Positions 11,805 through 23,986 are shown, counted from the stretch's first letter. The stretch: DNA of 64,000 nucleotides from Hyaloperonospora brassicae (GCA_947650285.1 CANTFL010000861.1:124001-188000); one strand, 5' to 3'. The notes: a model not told the origin generated them from the sequence alone. Program-made: numbers and translations.

Positions 11805-12087
11805 TCATTCTGGTCTGCACCAGTTATCATCCAATTCATCACAGTGAGCCGCGACGTTAGCGATACAACCTTTAAAGCTTGCGCTTGCGCTTGTTGACGA
11901 GTTGATCGTCGTGATCGTAATTATCATCTTCAATCTTCTCTTCTCCCTCTCCTGCATCTTTGTTGTCATCAAGTTCCTCGTCATCGACATCGCCTGCTGA
12001 GTCATAAGCGCCGGCAGTACGTGCAATAGTAGCGATAATCGGTGATGGAGAGCTTAAAGCCTTGATACTGCTTAAAACTGCCATCAA
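11805..12087 (-). pseudogene. Acidic, nuclear-signal-like ORF inside the transposon
   Basis: A 71-codon minus-strand frame (12087-11872) is strongly acidic (DVDDEELDDN) and ends in a basic KRKRKL. It lies upstream of the transposase in the same orientation, inside the TIRs, so it may be a leftover 5' exon of the transposase. No family is recognised. Confidence 0.3.
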
Positions 12088-12293
12088 AGCACTTACACGG
12101 TCAAAATTAGAATGAGAACGACGTCATTTTACTGTACAGTATATAAATTACGAATTTTGTAAATTCCGTGCGGAGTCCGCACTATTTCTCAGCCTCCCGA
12201 TTCGCAACTCTCTCGGTACATATATAAATGTTGCCCGCACTAATTTTGACCCACACTAATTCATAATCCACACTGATTACGGTCATCGGTGTA

Positions 12294-13516
12294 GTTCCTG
12301 GTTTTCATTGCGAAAGAAAAAAGACCGGACATGCATATCACAATGTTTTATGCATGTTGAAATACATCGCTTATCACATGTCATTGAAGCTGTATGATCA
12401 AATTTAATAACTGCTACAGGTAGGGTCCGATCTCAGCTGATTGACCGTTATTCTTAAAACTTGATAGGTGGGTCACGGAGAGACGGACGTCACGTTGGCG
12501 ATCAGGATGTCACGCCAGTATGACGGGGAGAAACGGAAGACATGTGAAATCAGAATACGGTGACACACAGACTGGACGTGTGCCATCTGTAACGATATAT
12601 GGTTAAGTTGCAGTTCAGATGGAAGAGATTTAGGGAAGTCTAAACGAATAAAGTTATACCTCGATACGTTCGCTTTTACTTTCTACTACCTTTGCACAAA
12701 TGAAACTACGACACTTCATTAAAACAATGCAACGGGCTGTTAGTACCACAATCCGCGCTTGACATACACCACGACGTTGTGTCAGTGTTATAAGATCAAT
12801 CTGTAGGCCAATATACATGTATGTTGTCGCGCCTTGTGATGCATCAATTACCATCACATGGTAATGTGTCATCTCCTGCATGTTGCAGCAATAATTCTAG
12901 TACATAGTCCTGACTTCATTAATAGGCTTTGCATTGCCGCTTATGCGTATTCAACTCCGCAATAAATGAAGATTGTATGATTATACAAACTTATTGCCGA
13001 TAACAGCGAGACAGACTCTTGCTTGGTTGGCGGCAAAATGTATCGTCAAACTGATTAGAATATATTACAGTAGCGACTAACTTTAGTTTATGCTAAAAGA
13101 AGTTGCACTTTATCCGATGTTTGTGGTGCAATGTTTACTGAGTGATTCTGAGGCATGAACGGCACGTCCAGATTCGACGAACGCAGGTAACACATACCCG
13201 TGTGACACTCACTATTCTTGATCAAATCACCATGATATACGCGTTAGTTGCAATCAAGGAAAGAATATAGCACTACGAGTAAGCATGCTCTAAACTAAAA
13301 ACAATAAATATTCTTAAACGGATTATACAGTGTGCTTCCACCCTTGGTAGATTTTTACCTTCTTCATGCGTACGCTTTATTTGTATCGGGCCAAAAGTAC
13401 TGAATACGAAGTATTTTGTACCCTGTAGCTGATAGCCACAGCAAATAAGCAGCAACTTTCCTTTTTGCGCTCTTCCTATTTTGCGTATAGGGTAAGATCG
13501 AGGGAAATCTGGCAGC
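12294..13516. other. No gene seen
   Basis: Low-coding-potential sequence between the pogo-like element and the Copia 5' LTR. Only short, motif-free ORFs are present. Confidence 0.45.
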
Positions 13517-13724
13517 TGACGGTGTTAGGGTGAGACCCTTCTAGGACTAGAGGCCAGAATCAGGACTATAAGTGCCAGCCGTTTTGCTCGGAGATAGGTG
13601 CAAACGTGTCATAGCAGATGAATCGAAGAGAGCGATAGCCAGCAAGGCCGAAAGAGAGCGAGCAAGTAACAACAATCGATAGGATCTTATCATCCTATTG
13701 CTGCGTTAACGCACTTTGTCTATA
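13517..13724 (+). repeat. 5' LTR of Copia element A
   Basis: Matches 26732-26917 over most of its length. The start is TGACGG or TGTTAGG (13523); both are shared with the 3' copy, so the first base is uncertain by six. It ends immediately before the GGTTATAAGCCC primer site. Confidence 0.75.
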
Positions 13725-13736
13725 GGTTATAAGCCC
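13725..13736 (+). promoter_or_regulatory. Primer-binding site (initiator tRNA-Met anticodon-arm type)
   Basis: GGTTATAAGCCC abuts the LTR and differs by one base from the complement of the initiator tRNA-Met anticodon arm (GGTTATGAGCCC), the half-tRNA primer used by Copia-type elements. The gag ATG (13738-13740) begins two bases later. Confidence 0.6.
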
Positions 13737-13737
13737 T

Positions 13738-14960
13738 ATGACCGGATCTACAGACGCAACTACGAAGACTCCAGGTGGCGTCGCGCGACCCGCGCCTGAT
13801 AGAAGATCGCTAGCGCGTGTCCCACCGACGATCCACGCGTCCGCAGTTGTCGATGACTCGCCCGCTTGCAAAAGAAATGATGTGACGGAAGATAATATCG
13901 GCGCTATCCTCGTCGCCGTGACGAACCGACTGGCAGGATCGAGTTATCGCGTCCGCGACGAATATGAAGGATTCTCGGCGCCGTTGAAAGTGACATGTTC
14001 GCGTCCGCACTTGGAGCGAACATGCTCGGTAGACCGATGGCCATCGACGCGCTTGGCTCGCCGGAGAGGAAGCTAGCAGCTTATCCGGCACGAGCACTAG
14101 CGCTGGACGACGGCATGGCGATGTTTGCGTCATTGTCACATACGCGCGAACAAGCGCCACTTCAACAACGAGTGACCGCGCACGCAGCAGCGCCTACAGC
14201 ACCGCCTCATCAGGAGCAGCGATAGGAGATGCGAATGGAGCAGGAAGGATAGAACACATCTTGACACTGACTGCAATACAACGATTGCTGTCAATCCGCA
14301 AGTTCGACGGGACCGAGCGCTAGCTGGGTCTCGGCAGCAGCTTATTTGCGTAAAACGTACGTCTTGCGCGCGATCAAGCTCTCCGAGTTGTCATGCGGCT
14401 TCCTATGGTCGGAAGATGTGAAATTCGACCTGCTCAACCACTTCTTGTCGGAAACAGAATAACGCTACTACCACAAGCAAGTGGACACGTGGTGTACGCA
14501 TCAAATGACGCTCGACAGCGTTATATGTCAGCTGCTGGCATCGTTCATCGTTCAAGACGACGATTATGGACAGCCGAGCTATGAAGCTCTTCATGACAAC
14601 GAAAGGGGCAGAGCGAAACGTGGTCGGAACATTTACTCTACATGGTCGCCGTGAGCGACGCGCGCGGCGGATCGGATTCGCTCGTCCTGATTAATATCGT
14701 TAATTACGCGTCGCACGAGCTCATGAACGTCGTAAGGGCCAATTGCGACCCCACGGGATTCAACGACCTGCAGCAAGCGGAAGAGTTGGCGCAGTTCGTG
14801 CAGTCTATCGATCACGGGAGTGGCGCAAAGAGGGTGAATATGTTGCATCGCACTCTTAAGCGCGACTCAATACCCGTATCTGCTTCATGTGCGGAAAGGT
14901 CGGGAAAGTGCTGCGAAACTGCCGCGCGGGGGGATCTACGGTGGAATAGGAGCAAGTAGA
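13738..14960 (+). pseudogene. Copia element A gag, decayed
   Basis: ATG 13738 opens a 112-codon frame ending at 14076. Further gag-like stretches continue in shifted frames, including 14642-14959. A degenerate zinc knuckle lies at 14881-14922. It reads CFMCGKVG followed by KVLRNC, so both Cys pairs are kept but the His ligand is replaced by Lys. Function is certainly lost. Confidence 0.65.
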
Positions 14961-15399
14961 AAGTAGTCCATGGATCGGAATGATGCTCGCGATGATAAAG
15001 GAGACCACCAAAGGCGCAGGGAGAAGAGAATCGGAACACGCGCCGAGCAAAAAGCCCGCACGCTCGATGAATTGCGGATCGCAACCCGCGCCGAACAAGA
15101 AAACCACGAGCTCGATGATAATAGCATCGCATCATGCGCAAAGCAGAAAGCTGCGCGCTCGAGGAAGTGATGCCGCGGCAAGAAGATTAAGATTTCGTGT
15201 TCGCGATCGATGACGCCAACAAGAGTGACCAAGGAGGCTGAATTCTTGCCAGTAGATCTAGTCTCCACCTCAAATGCGACGCGCAATTGCACTTCGAGAC
15301 GATAGCGTGTAACAAAGAGATCGCCATATCGGACGGCGGGTCGCTATAGATGACGCTATGCGGCAGCTTACGTCTTAACGTCATCGCAACGGCGTAGAG

Positions 15400-16600
15400 A
15401 AGACCGTGACGCTCTACGACGTCTACCTGACTCCGCGCCTGGCAAAGAACAGTTTGTCTTACGCAAAACTCGAGTGGAAAGAGTTTGCGCTTGTTTGGGA
15501 CGGATACAAGCGCTCGCTTCGCCCGGAGCAGTGACGGCGCCGTCGATTTTGATGTGAAAATAAAGAGCAACGCGTTGTACGTGCAGACCACGACGACGAA
15601 GCGACATCAGGGAGACGGCGAAGCCATCATGGCAGCAATAGATTCTAACGGTCTGGCGTAGCAGGGACATCGCAGCCGGCGTGCAAAGGTTTCCACCAGG
15701 GGTTCCCGCATTTGGCGTTTGAAAGTATCGAGCGTATGGCGCACGCCCCTACGTCCATACTAAGTCTCACGATCCCCGGGAGCATGGCGTTCGTGTCTTG
15801 AACGGAGAGGAAGCAGTCGCGAAAAGACGCATCCGCAGCAAGACACCGGCGAAAACGCGCTGATCGACCGCTTCGGAGGAATGATATGAATGGAGCCATA
15901 AGGTTCGAAGACGCCACAAGACCGCTTCGATAATAGGAAATACCGCAGGATCTTTATTGCGCGGACGAAGAACTCCGTCGCAAAGCAGTTCGTGGCGTTT
16001 CTGACGTACTTTGAGTAGCGATTTTGGCTGTCGGACCTACGTGCTCCACACCTACGGCGGCGGCGAGTACTAAAACGTCGACTTCTTCTGCAAGCGCAAT
16101 GGACCGGTGCGGTAGATCTCGGAGGAGAGTAAACAGGCCTCAAATAAGAAGCCGGAGCGTATGCACCGCATGATCCTCAATCTCGCGCGAAGCATGATGT
16201 TTGCATGCAATCTGCTACTCAACTTCTGGGGTTGCCCGGTGTATGCGCTAATCATGAGCCCGAAGCGCGTATCGCCGCTCTAGATACTGACGGGCACCGC
16301 ACCGCACTTGCGGCAGATCGTCTTCTACGGGTCGCAGTGCTACGTCAACCTCGACCCGCGCAAGATCTCGCTTAAGCAGCGATCGCAGATTAATACAATC
16401 GTCAACATCAGCGACGAGACCAAAGATTTCAAGGTCTGGATAAGTAAAGAAGGCAAGGTGATCGTCACCCAGCACGTCAAGGGAATCGACACACTAACGG
16501 AGACGCAGTACGCGTATCTGCAACGCGCAATGGGCCGACGCTGCAGAAGAGACGGCATCAGAGCCAGATGCGTCAGCGACGCCGAGGAGCAGAACTAACT
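15400..16600 (+). pseudogene. Copia element A pre-integrase and integrase, decayed
   Basis: The stretch 15400-15530 reads VTLYDVYLTPRLAKNSLSYAK, typical of the segment before GAG_pre-integrase. From about 15700 HLAFESIERM follows. Integrase motifs are spread over three frames with many stops to about 16260. Its C-terminal continuation is an open frame at 16308-16598 (VFYGSQCYVNLDPRK, SDETKDFKVW, KVIVTQHVKGIDTLTETQ). Confidence 0.75.
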
Positions 16601-16779
16601 GGGCGAATAAAACGTGGGCGCGACAGGCGCACCTCCCGCGCAGCGCGATAAAGCGCTCGCAAGTAGAAGTCATCCAGGAAGATCCAGCTGCCAGTACGGA
16701 CGTCGTGAGTGCGGCATTTATGCGTGACCCGCAAATTTGCGCCGAGGCCATGCGCAGCACCAGGCGAGACGTATGGGTG

Positions 16780-18310
16780 ACTGCGATGAAAGAAGAGGTT
16801 GAGGCCCTGAAGGACGATGATGTTTAAACAATCACGCGATGAGCGACGAGGTCCATCTCGCTGCACACAAAATGGATGAATAAATACAAAGGCCACTGCT
16901 TACGGCAAGCTGAAGCGGCTCAAGAAGCGTCTCGTGGTCTGCAGAAAAGACCAATTGCTCAGTGTCGACGACGGGCTTACGTTTGCAGTAGAGATGGACC
17001 TCTCGAGCGGGACGGTCATCCTTGCTGTTGCCGCCAGGTGAGGTATCTATCAAGTATGGCGACATCCCCCACGACTACATCAAGGCGGACAAGGAGTCGC
17101 ACTTGACGATCTACCTTCATTTACTGCTCGGCATGAGAGTGTTAAATGCGAAGCTTATTGATCTAGACGCTGCAAGCGCGAGGGTCTCGTGCTTGATCTC
17201 CACAAGAGCCTGTATGGGATCAAGCAGGCCGGGTGGATCTGGAGCCAGCTGCTTCACACCAAGCTCGAGCCGCGGGATTTCGACGCTGCGACAACGACAT
17301 GTGCCTCTATATTCAGCGCGACGGGCCGAATCTAGTCGTTGTAGGCCTGTACGTCGATGACCTCCTCGCCACCGGGACGAGCGCCGCTGAAGTATATCTC
17401 TTCTTCCGAAACCTCAAATCTCTATCCATCAAGGCCGAGTGAGCAAGTTCCTCGGGATGCGCGAGAAGCTGAACGACGACAAAGGGCATCGCCTGTACCA
17501 GGAGGAGGCGATTGGTGATATTCTGCGGAGTAACGGCGTCGCAGACGCGAAGGTGACTCGCACGCCTATCAGAGACGGCAGCGACGATGAGCTAAGCGAC
17601 GCGAGGATCCTCGATTCAGCAGATGCGCCTCCAGGACCGAGGTTGCGCGACTTTAATTAGCTGTTCAGGTCGCTCCTCTAGTTCGCGCGCTGTACGCGCC
17701 CGTACAACGCCTTCGCAGTCCATAAGAAGACGGGGCAGAAGCAAGCGCTGCTCGTGCTTGACTCGAGGTTGGCGATGCACATCGCGCGCTATTCTAATGG
17801 ATCTGCGACTCTATAAATCACGATGGAGCCCACCCGAGACGACGACGCAGAGCCGCGACTGGACGCGTTCAGCGATACCGACTTTGCGGTCGATAGAGCC
17901 GACAGAAAGTCGATGATGGGCGGCGTGCTTCGACGGCATGGAATGCCGGTAATCCGGGGTGCGCGCAAGCATCGCGGCATGTCACCGTCGACGATGGAGG
18001 CGGAGGTTGTAGCCGTCAGCGAGATCGCTCGGGAGATACTCGGCGTGCGAGAGATGCTGATGGAGGTCGGGCTTGGTCTAGCGCTGCCCATGCAGCTGCA
18101 CGTCGACAACAAGGCGGTTATAAGACATATCGCTGGAGAAGCATCGTCGCTGAAGACGAAGCACGTGGACGTCTGACATAACCTCTTCTGCGACTTCGCT
18201 CGGCGCGGCATCACCATCGCGTACTTTGCTAGGTTCGATATGATGCTCGCGGATCTGTTGACGTAGGCACTGGACGCGACAAAGCTTTGGACGTTGCGCG
18301 AGCTCACGAA
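16780..18310 (+). pseudogene. Copia element A reverse transcriptase and RNase H
   Basis: RVT_2 pieces include YIKADKESHLTI (near 17075), a shifted block around 17210-17280, and the intact active-site motif YVDDLLATG at 17350-17376. The frame 17439-17660 continues the thumb region (KFLGMREKL). RNase H follows at 17823-18176 (AFSDTDFAVDRADRKSMMGG, then STMEAEVVAVSE) with the tail MLADLLT near 18240. It is broken by several single stops. Confidence 0.85.
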
Positions 18311-18411
18311 GATCAGGTAGAAGATGCGTCGACGGTGCACGACGATGGGGAGAGGTGAGATAACGGAGGAACAATCGAGGAGGGATGCAGGAAAGAGGGC
18401 ATTCTGGGCGA

Positions 18412-18425
18412 TGACGGTGTTAGGT
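18412..18425 (+). repeat. Left stub of Copia A 3' LTR
   Basis: TGACGGTGTTAGGT matches the first bases of the 5' LTR at 13517. It is interrupted by the LTR of element B. The last bases AGGT pair with AGGGT at 26732-26736 as the target duplication of element B, with one G lost on this side. Confidence 0.7.
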
Positions 18426-18625
18426 TGTTGGTTTATGTCACGTTGCCAGTAGTAGGGAAAAGAGGAACCAATGTATGTAGAGCTTATGGTCTTCTGTTAT
18501 CATGTTCATCCGAAACCAAAGATCACTCATGTAAACCCATGAGATTCTCCGTCCGTTACTTGGGTCGCGCCTCTTCAACATCACCAGTCGCACCCTTGCA
18601 CCTCACCAGTCGCTCTATTTCAACA
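18426..18625 (-). repeat. 3' LTR of Copia element B
   Basis: Direct match to 26512-26731. The shared core includes GTAAACCCAT, GATTCTCCGTCCGTTACTTG and CGCGCCTCTTCAACATCACC on the plus strand. It starts on the minus strand TGTTGAAATAG and ends CCAACA. Confidence 0.85.
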
Positions 18626-18640
18626 CTCCTTCCCTGAATG
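18626..18640 (-). promoter_or_regulatory. Polypurine tract of Copia element B
   Basis: The minus strand reads CAGGGAAGGAG immediately upstream of the 3' LTR start TGTTG. This is the expected place and composition for the plus-strand DNA primer of an LTR retrotransposon. Confidence 0.6.
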
Positions 18641-20100
18641 TCTTTAAACTAGCAATATTAGCTGGCGTAGCTCCGTCAATCGTGGCGCAGCGAGTGTTTT
18701 GGTGAGAAGGTCAGATCGCATAAAGCGTGACTCACAATACACCAACTTGATCACCTTTTTCTTGCTGTAATCCTTATCTGACTTGAGATGCACAGCGGTG
18801 TGCTTCGCCCTGTCGGCACTATCTCTGCCTTGTATTTGCTTGATCGCATCTTGATTGTCGACTTGCAACGGCATATGCTTAGCCACGCGCAATCCGATTT
18901 CACCTAGCAGCTCATTCAGTCCTAGCAGGTCACTTGTCACCAGCGACGCAGCCACAAATTCATCCTCCGTCGTAATTATCGCCACACTCACCTGTTTTCG
19001 AAATGTCCAAAACCCACAACCATAGCGTGCAAGCAAAAAAATTACCCACTTATAGATTTTCAATCCGCGCAATCCGCCGCGTAATCTGCATCGCTGCAAC
19101 TTTTAAGAACGATTTCTCGTGAAGTTTCAATCTCACTTTCCTTGTAGATCAAGTTTTTAGTCGACGGTTCCCTTCAAGTAGCGAACAATTCTATACGTCC
19201 ACCGCCAATTGAAGTCCCTCGGCGCATGTGCTTGGCTGGAGACGGTACACAGCAAATGCTATATCCGGTCTTGTACATCGAGACGGTCATACCTAACTTC
19301 CGATTAAGGAATGGAACATGTTCACACTCGGTCTCTCTAGTGTACCATCACCGACACTTGGTAGTAAAGCTCCCTCTTCATCGCCATCTTGGTCGTCTCC
19401 GATTGGGGCACGCACAGGATTAGCTTGCTCCAGTCGCAGCCCAATTGGTATTTCACGAACACACTTACGCTGTTGCAGCTTATACCCAGTATCTTCATCG
19501 TACGATACACCAAAGCCTAAAAATTTCGAAACTTAACCGAGGTTCTTCACTTCAAGTACGTCCATGTCCCTGAGAAATTGATTTACGCCACAGACCCTCT
19601 TGGCAGTCACTAACAGGTCGTTCACGTAGACGCCCACCAATGCCGTGGTTGATTCATCACCTATCACCTATAAACAGCTAACTTTATAGCACCATGTAAA
19701 TCCAAGCTTACTGATTGTATCATACATAAATTGTGCCCACAAACGTCCAGCTTACTGAAGACCGCGAAGAATATTGCTAAGCTTTAGCGCCACCTTACTC
19801 TTGTCACTTGGGCTCAATATTTTTAACTCGTCCTCTTCCCATTCCATTCTCTGCGACAACTAAAGCGCAATATCGAGGTTCTCTTCTTTTTATGATTTGA
19901 TAACAGCATCAGAGAAGTTACCGTGTCTATCAGGCCCCTCGTACATGCTCGCGCCAGCGCCAGTACCAACTTTGCCGTAAGTATTCTCATCACGGCACTG
20001 AAAGTCATGGTGTTATTAACATAGGCCTGATAATTTTGTGTAAAATCCAATAATAGGGTCGGATATCCATAAACTAAATATTTATGGTCCATAAACTAAG
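18641..20100 (-). pseudogene. Copia element B RT C-terminal half and RNase H
   Basis: From right to left, minus-strand frames read MTFSAVMRILTAKLVLALA (near 20000), then GVYVNDLLVTA (RVT_2 active site, one Asp changed to Asn, near 19630), then KFLGFGVSYDEDTGYKLQQ, ARCTRPDIAFAV, and finally the RNase H frame 19099-18644 (AIITTEDEFVAASLVTSDLL, RFMRSDLLTKTLAAPRLTEL). Stops and frameshifts separate the blocks. Confidence 0.8.
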
Positions 20101-22430
20101 ATCTTAACAAATCACTTTATACAGCGCAAAATCGTGATTTTGTGCAGCCAATGTACTACAATGGCGCCCAAGACGACGCCATTTCTGGAGAAGCATACGC
20201 TGGAGTTCGGCGCTCATCAAGACGGAAAAGGGTGGCGCGCAAAATGCGCGATGCCTGTTCTGCATCAATGACAGGAGTGACAAGGTTAAGGTTGGAAAAT
20301 CGACTGGACGAGAACGTAAGTCGCGCGTTGACATTGAATACTGCACGAAACCGTTCGCGCCGCATAGCTATCGCAGTCACAATACGTCGCAGCATCTCAA
20401 GGCCTGAGAAGAGTAAAGCGAGCTTTGTAACGCGGAGACGCGCAAAAACTTTACTTGTAAGACGAAGATCATGAACACGTTGCATCATTACCTCGACGTT
20501 GGAGGTGACACTGTAGAGTTTAAAAGCTTCGCCGCCAATCGTCGAGACCATCATCGGCGACATGTTCTTTAGGAACGACAAAATGCTAGACAATGCCAAA
20601 GACGAAAATGAAGACTACCTCGTGGCGTCTGAAGCAGCGAAGGCTGTAGCCAAGAAAATAGACAAGAAGTCCAGCGAATAGGCGAATGCGATGAAGCTGC
20701 TCGTCAAGGACTAGGAGACTGAGAAGTACGTCATCACCATCAAGAATGTGATGCATTACGAACTCGCATTGGACCATGAGGGAAGCAGCATGTCTTGCAG
20801 GCAGGCGGACATGGCAATCGAACATGCCAAGCGACGTACGTAAACGCCAAAGCTCACTGGCATAAACAGTTTGATGGCCGGCCAGTTCATTCGCGCTCTT
20901 GTCGCGTCGAACTTGCAACGAATTGCGGACTCCATGGGTGACTCGTCCGTCTGGGCATTTTCGTTCGCGTTTGATGGCTGTACGCATCGCGGTCAGTCGT
21001 TCTTTGACATGCTTTTGCGATCTGCTACCGCGGTTTCCTGGTCAACTTGCACCTCGTCGCCATCCCAATGTTCGACAGGAATACATCGCAGATCATATTT
21101 GATACGGTCTGCTATTTTATGGACGCGTTTTACGGATCGTGGCGTGGCAGATTGCTTTGCGTCGCTTTGGACGGCAAGAACGCAATGACTGGCCGCCATG
21201 CCAGCTTGTTCACTAGATTACGCGCTGCAGCTGAGCATACTGTCCTTCGCATTTGGTGCTTGCCTCATCAAATTGATTAGGAAATGAAGAACTCGTCTGC
21301 CAATGTGTTTTACGGCGTATGGGTCGCCAATGCGCACGCATTTAGCGTCTTCCTGCGTGCTCAAAACAGATTCAATAACGAGATAAATGTCAAGTGCCCG
21401 AAGCTGACTTCTCGCTGGGTTAATTACGGCATCGTGCTGAGATTTTTCAAAACATACCGGCGAAGACTGGTAAACTATGCGGCTGATCATCAAACGTTCG
21501 TCCCGCCGTCGTCGATCTGGTGGATTATGACGTACGCTGCGTCTCCTGACATTTGCAGTGTCAACAAGATAAATATAGAAAAAGGCGCTCCTGATAGCGC
21601 ATCAGGACGAGCACATTGTCAATTTATTTGGATCGCTTGTCGCGATGTTCAGCATTGACACGACTGATGGGCAAATGGACGACTATTTTGTTGACGGTGG
21701 CATGAGTATCGCCTATGCGGATATTGTCTCTCACATCGAGGACCAGGGCTCAAGGTCCACGCAGCTGTTGAAGGCGCTGAGCGACGACGAGAAGCTAGAC
21801 GTCGCACGCAATTTCCTACCTACGCGATGAACCTGGTGATCGTCCTGCAGAGCGTGCGATCAGAGCGCGAAGCCAACAATCTGCCTCGCACGCAAGATGC
21901 ACCGCCGGTCTTGCCTACGCAGCTTGTCAAGCTGTTGCCGCAAATGTTCGTCCTGAGTTCTGGCGCCGCACCGTGATCAGCTTGCGAAATATGAACGGAG
22001 GAGTGGATTGACGATGTCGAGTCGGACCACAGGCTGCTTCGCATGACGTACGACGAAGACGACAAGTTGCGCGCCGTCGTCTGAAGCACGACGTGAACAC
22101 GTTTTTTTGACGAGGCATAGGGCATCTAGCAGGGCGGTCAATTTAACTCTTTTCGTGCGTTCTGCAGCGGACTGTCGACTGCGTTTGCCAAAACGTCGTC
22201 GGTCGATCCGCTTTTTCCATTTAAAGTAGGAAATTAATCCAAATCGCACGTGCTTAATTCACCCCTCGCTGAAAGGCATCTTCCAGACAAATCATCGCGG
22301 TGTTCTCGACACGTTGACACAGCGCATGGCGCAAACATAAACGACATTATAGAAATTCATAAATAAGTAAGATTTTTTCCACAAACTAGCTTAGATTATT
22401 TAGATTATGGCAATCAACATCTTTATTTGG
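20045..22430 (+). mobile_element. hAT-like transposon inserted in Copia B reverse transcriptase
   Basis: Copia B RT is readable on both sides (VYKTIRHVDGTLERLKARLV near 22510; TFSAVM near 20000) but not between. The insert carries plus-strand transposase-like frames: FDRNTSQIIFDTVCYFMDAFYGSW, then CVALDGKNAMTGRHASL and LRIWCLPHQID (21047-21280, 21284-21658). The D-G-x-N-x-x-G and C-x-x-H patterns fit the hAT RNase H-like domain. An N-terminal BED-like stretch is near 20190-20400. Exact ends and an 8-bp target duplication were not resolved. Confidence 0.6.
20140..21840 (+). pseudogene. hAT-like transposase, broken
   Basis: Reading blocks lie in different frames: 20160-20230 (GWRAKCAMPVLHQ), 20871-21050, 21047-21280, 21284-21658 and 21645-21830. 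Taken together they follow a hAT-type order, with a zinc-finger-like N-terminus, a helical linker, then the catalytic core with DG-N and W-C-x-x-H. Many single stops show the copy is dead. The superfamily label is inferred from these patterns only. Confidence 0.55.
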
Positions 22431-23638
22431 CCCAAATTAGCAACGAATGCCTGCTCATCATCGCAGGCTACCAGCCTTGCCTTTAATCGCTCCAGTGTTC
22501 CGTCTACATGTCTAATAGTCTTATATACCCCTTTAAAATGCAGCAACTTCTAAACGAGGCTTCGAAGTGTGATTTCATATGTTCCATTTGCCGTTAGCGA
22601 TTCAATTTCTAAGAGCATTGCTTCACGCCGATGCCTTTTAGCTTCAGACTGTACAGCCTTTTTGTATGTTTGCAAATCTTTTACCTAAGTTTACCATCGC
22701 AACTGTAACACACTTGGCTCCCATGTGCCAAGTAATCATACGAGTTTCATTCGAACCATCTATGCGAGAACCAGCATCGCTCTCCGGTAGCACTTCCTTG
22801 GCATTCTTTCCTTTGCCACACGCCCCGCGCTTGACCGAGCGCTTGGAAGAAACAACGCACTCCTTTCGTTCCGAATTCTCCTCCCTTTCTTGTACCGCCA
22901 TAATCAGCAAGTGGTACTCTCGGCATAACTGCTCCCATAATTGTAGATTTACTTCATCGCTCATTGTCCCCACGTGTTTGACATGTTGCGTCATTATGAA
23001 CAATCGTTCGCGCGGTAAAAAAACATTGAACCCTTTGGTCGCGTCATGTTTTCAAACAACAATTGCGACCTAGGCGCGCGGTCTCCAAGATTTCTTGCCA
23101 GGGTCGTGAAAAGTCGTGCAGGATCTTCCAAAATCTACGACATCAGCGATAATAGGTTTTTTAACAGTATAAACTTCGATTGAAAAGCTCGCTTTTATTT
23201 TCCTCTGCTTAGGCTGCGGTTTAAGATATACGTTGCATACTTCATTGCGTCACTTTAGAAGTGCAATGGTAAGCCACTAGCAAATATCATGCACCGTACC
23301 ATATTGAGCACTGTCCTGTGCATGCGTTCTACCTTATTATTGGAGGCTTGATTGCCAGCTTCGCTCACATGTCTGACCACCCCAATCGACTTGCAAACCA
23401 TATCCACGTTTCGGTATTCACCACCACCGTCCGTTCTGAGAATTGCACCTTGCAATTAAATGTGCGCTCGAGTAAAACAAAAAAAGGTTTAAACATTATT
23501 GTAGCTAGATCCTTCTTGCACGCGAAAAAGGCTCTGCAATAATTCGAGGCGTAATCAACGAAGTTGATCATATATCCAGATTACCACACCGATCTGTTGG
23601 TGTCATTTGACCTTTTAGTTTGCTCCAGATGACCCCAC
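22431..23638 (-). pseudogene. Copia element B integrase and RT N-terminal half
   Basis: The minus-strand frame 23571-23365 begins MINFVDYASNYCRAFFACKKD and continues in another frame with LRTDGGGEYRNVDMVCKS, then QASNNKVERMHRTVLN (23455-23255). These are integrase catalytic-core motifs. The frame at 23003-22644 starts MTQHVKHVGTM, the usual join between integrase and RT. RT begins near 22640 (EAMLLEIESLTANGTYEI). Frameshifts are frequent. Confidence 0.8.
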
Positions 23639-23919
23639 TGTGGTATAGTAGTTATTTAATTCCGTCGTATAACATCCTCAACGTACAAACACAACAATTG
23701 CCGAGCTTAGTCGGCGCATCGGGCTGGTACGTTTGGATAAATCCCTACGCGATTCGCCCCTTTGGGTTCAGTTGCGGCTTTCGCCTAGCCTATTCCTTAT
23801 GACCTCTTCTCCAGAAGTCTGCCTGAGCTCAGCAGCTTGTAAACCTCTCTCTCCCTGTGACTCTACAACAACGGGTGGAAGCCGACGCTCACGCGTTTTT
23901 ACAGGTACCGGGACACTAA

Positions 23920-23986
23920 GCCGAGGGCATCGTATTTCTTCTAGTCGGACACTACGCCCGACTAGAAGAATTACGATGCCCTCGGC
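23920..23986. repeat. 29-bp inverted repeat (hairpin) in solo LTR
   Basis: The arms 23920-23948 and 23958-23986 are complementary except for one position, with a 9-base loop. The arm begins GCCGAGGGCATCGTA. The RNA of either strand would fold into a near-perfect stem. Confidence 0.9.

Larger units (their letters stand above)
9763..12291 (-). mobile_element. pogo/Tc1-mariner-type DNA transposon, decayed
   Basis: The termini are inverted repeats: left YACCGATGACCGTATTTAGTG, and the complement of the right end reads YACCGATGACCGTAATCAGTG. Each is flanked by TA (9761-9762 and 12292-12293), the target duplication of the Tc1/mariner/pogo superfamily. Shorter GTGCGGA-like subterminal copies lie just inside both ends. 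The interior encodes a broken DDE transposase on the minus strand. Element length is 2,529 bp. It is probably immobile. Confidence 0.85.
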
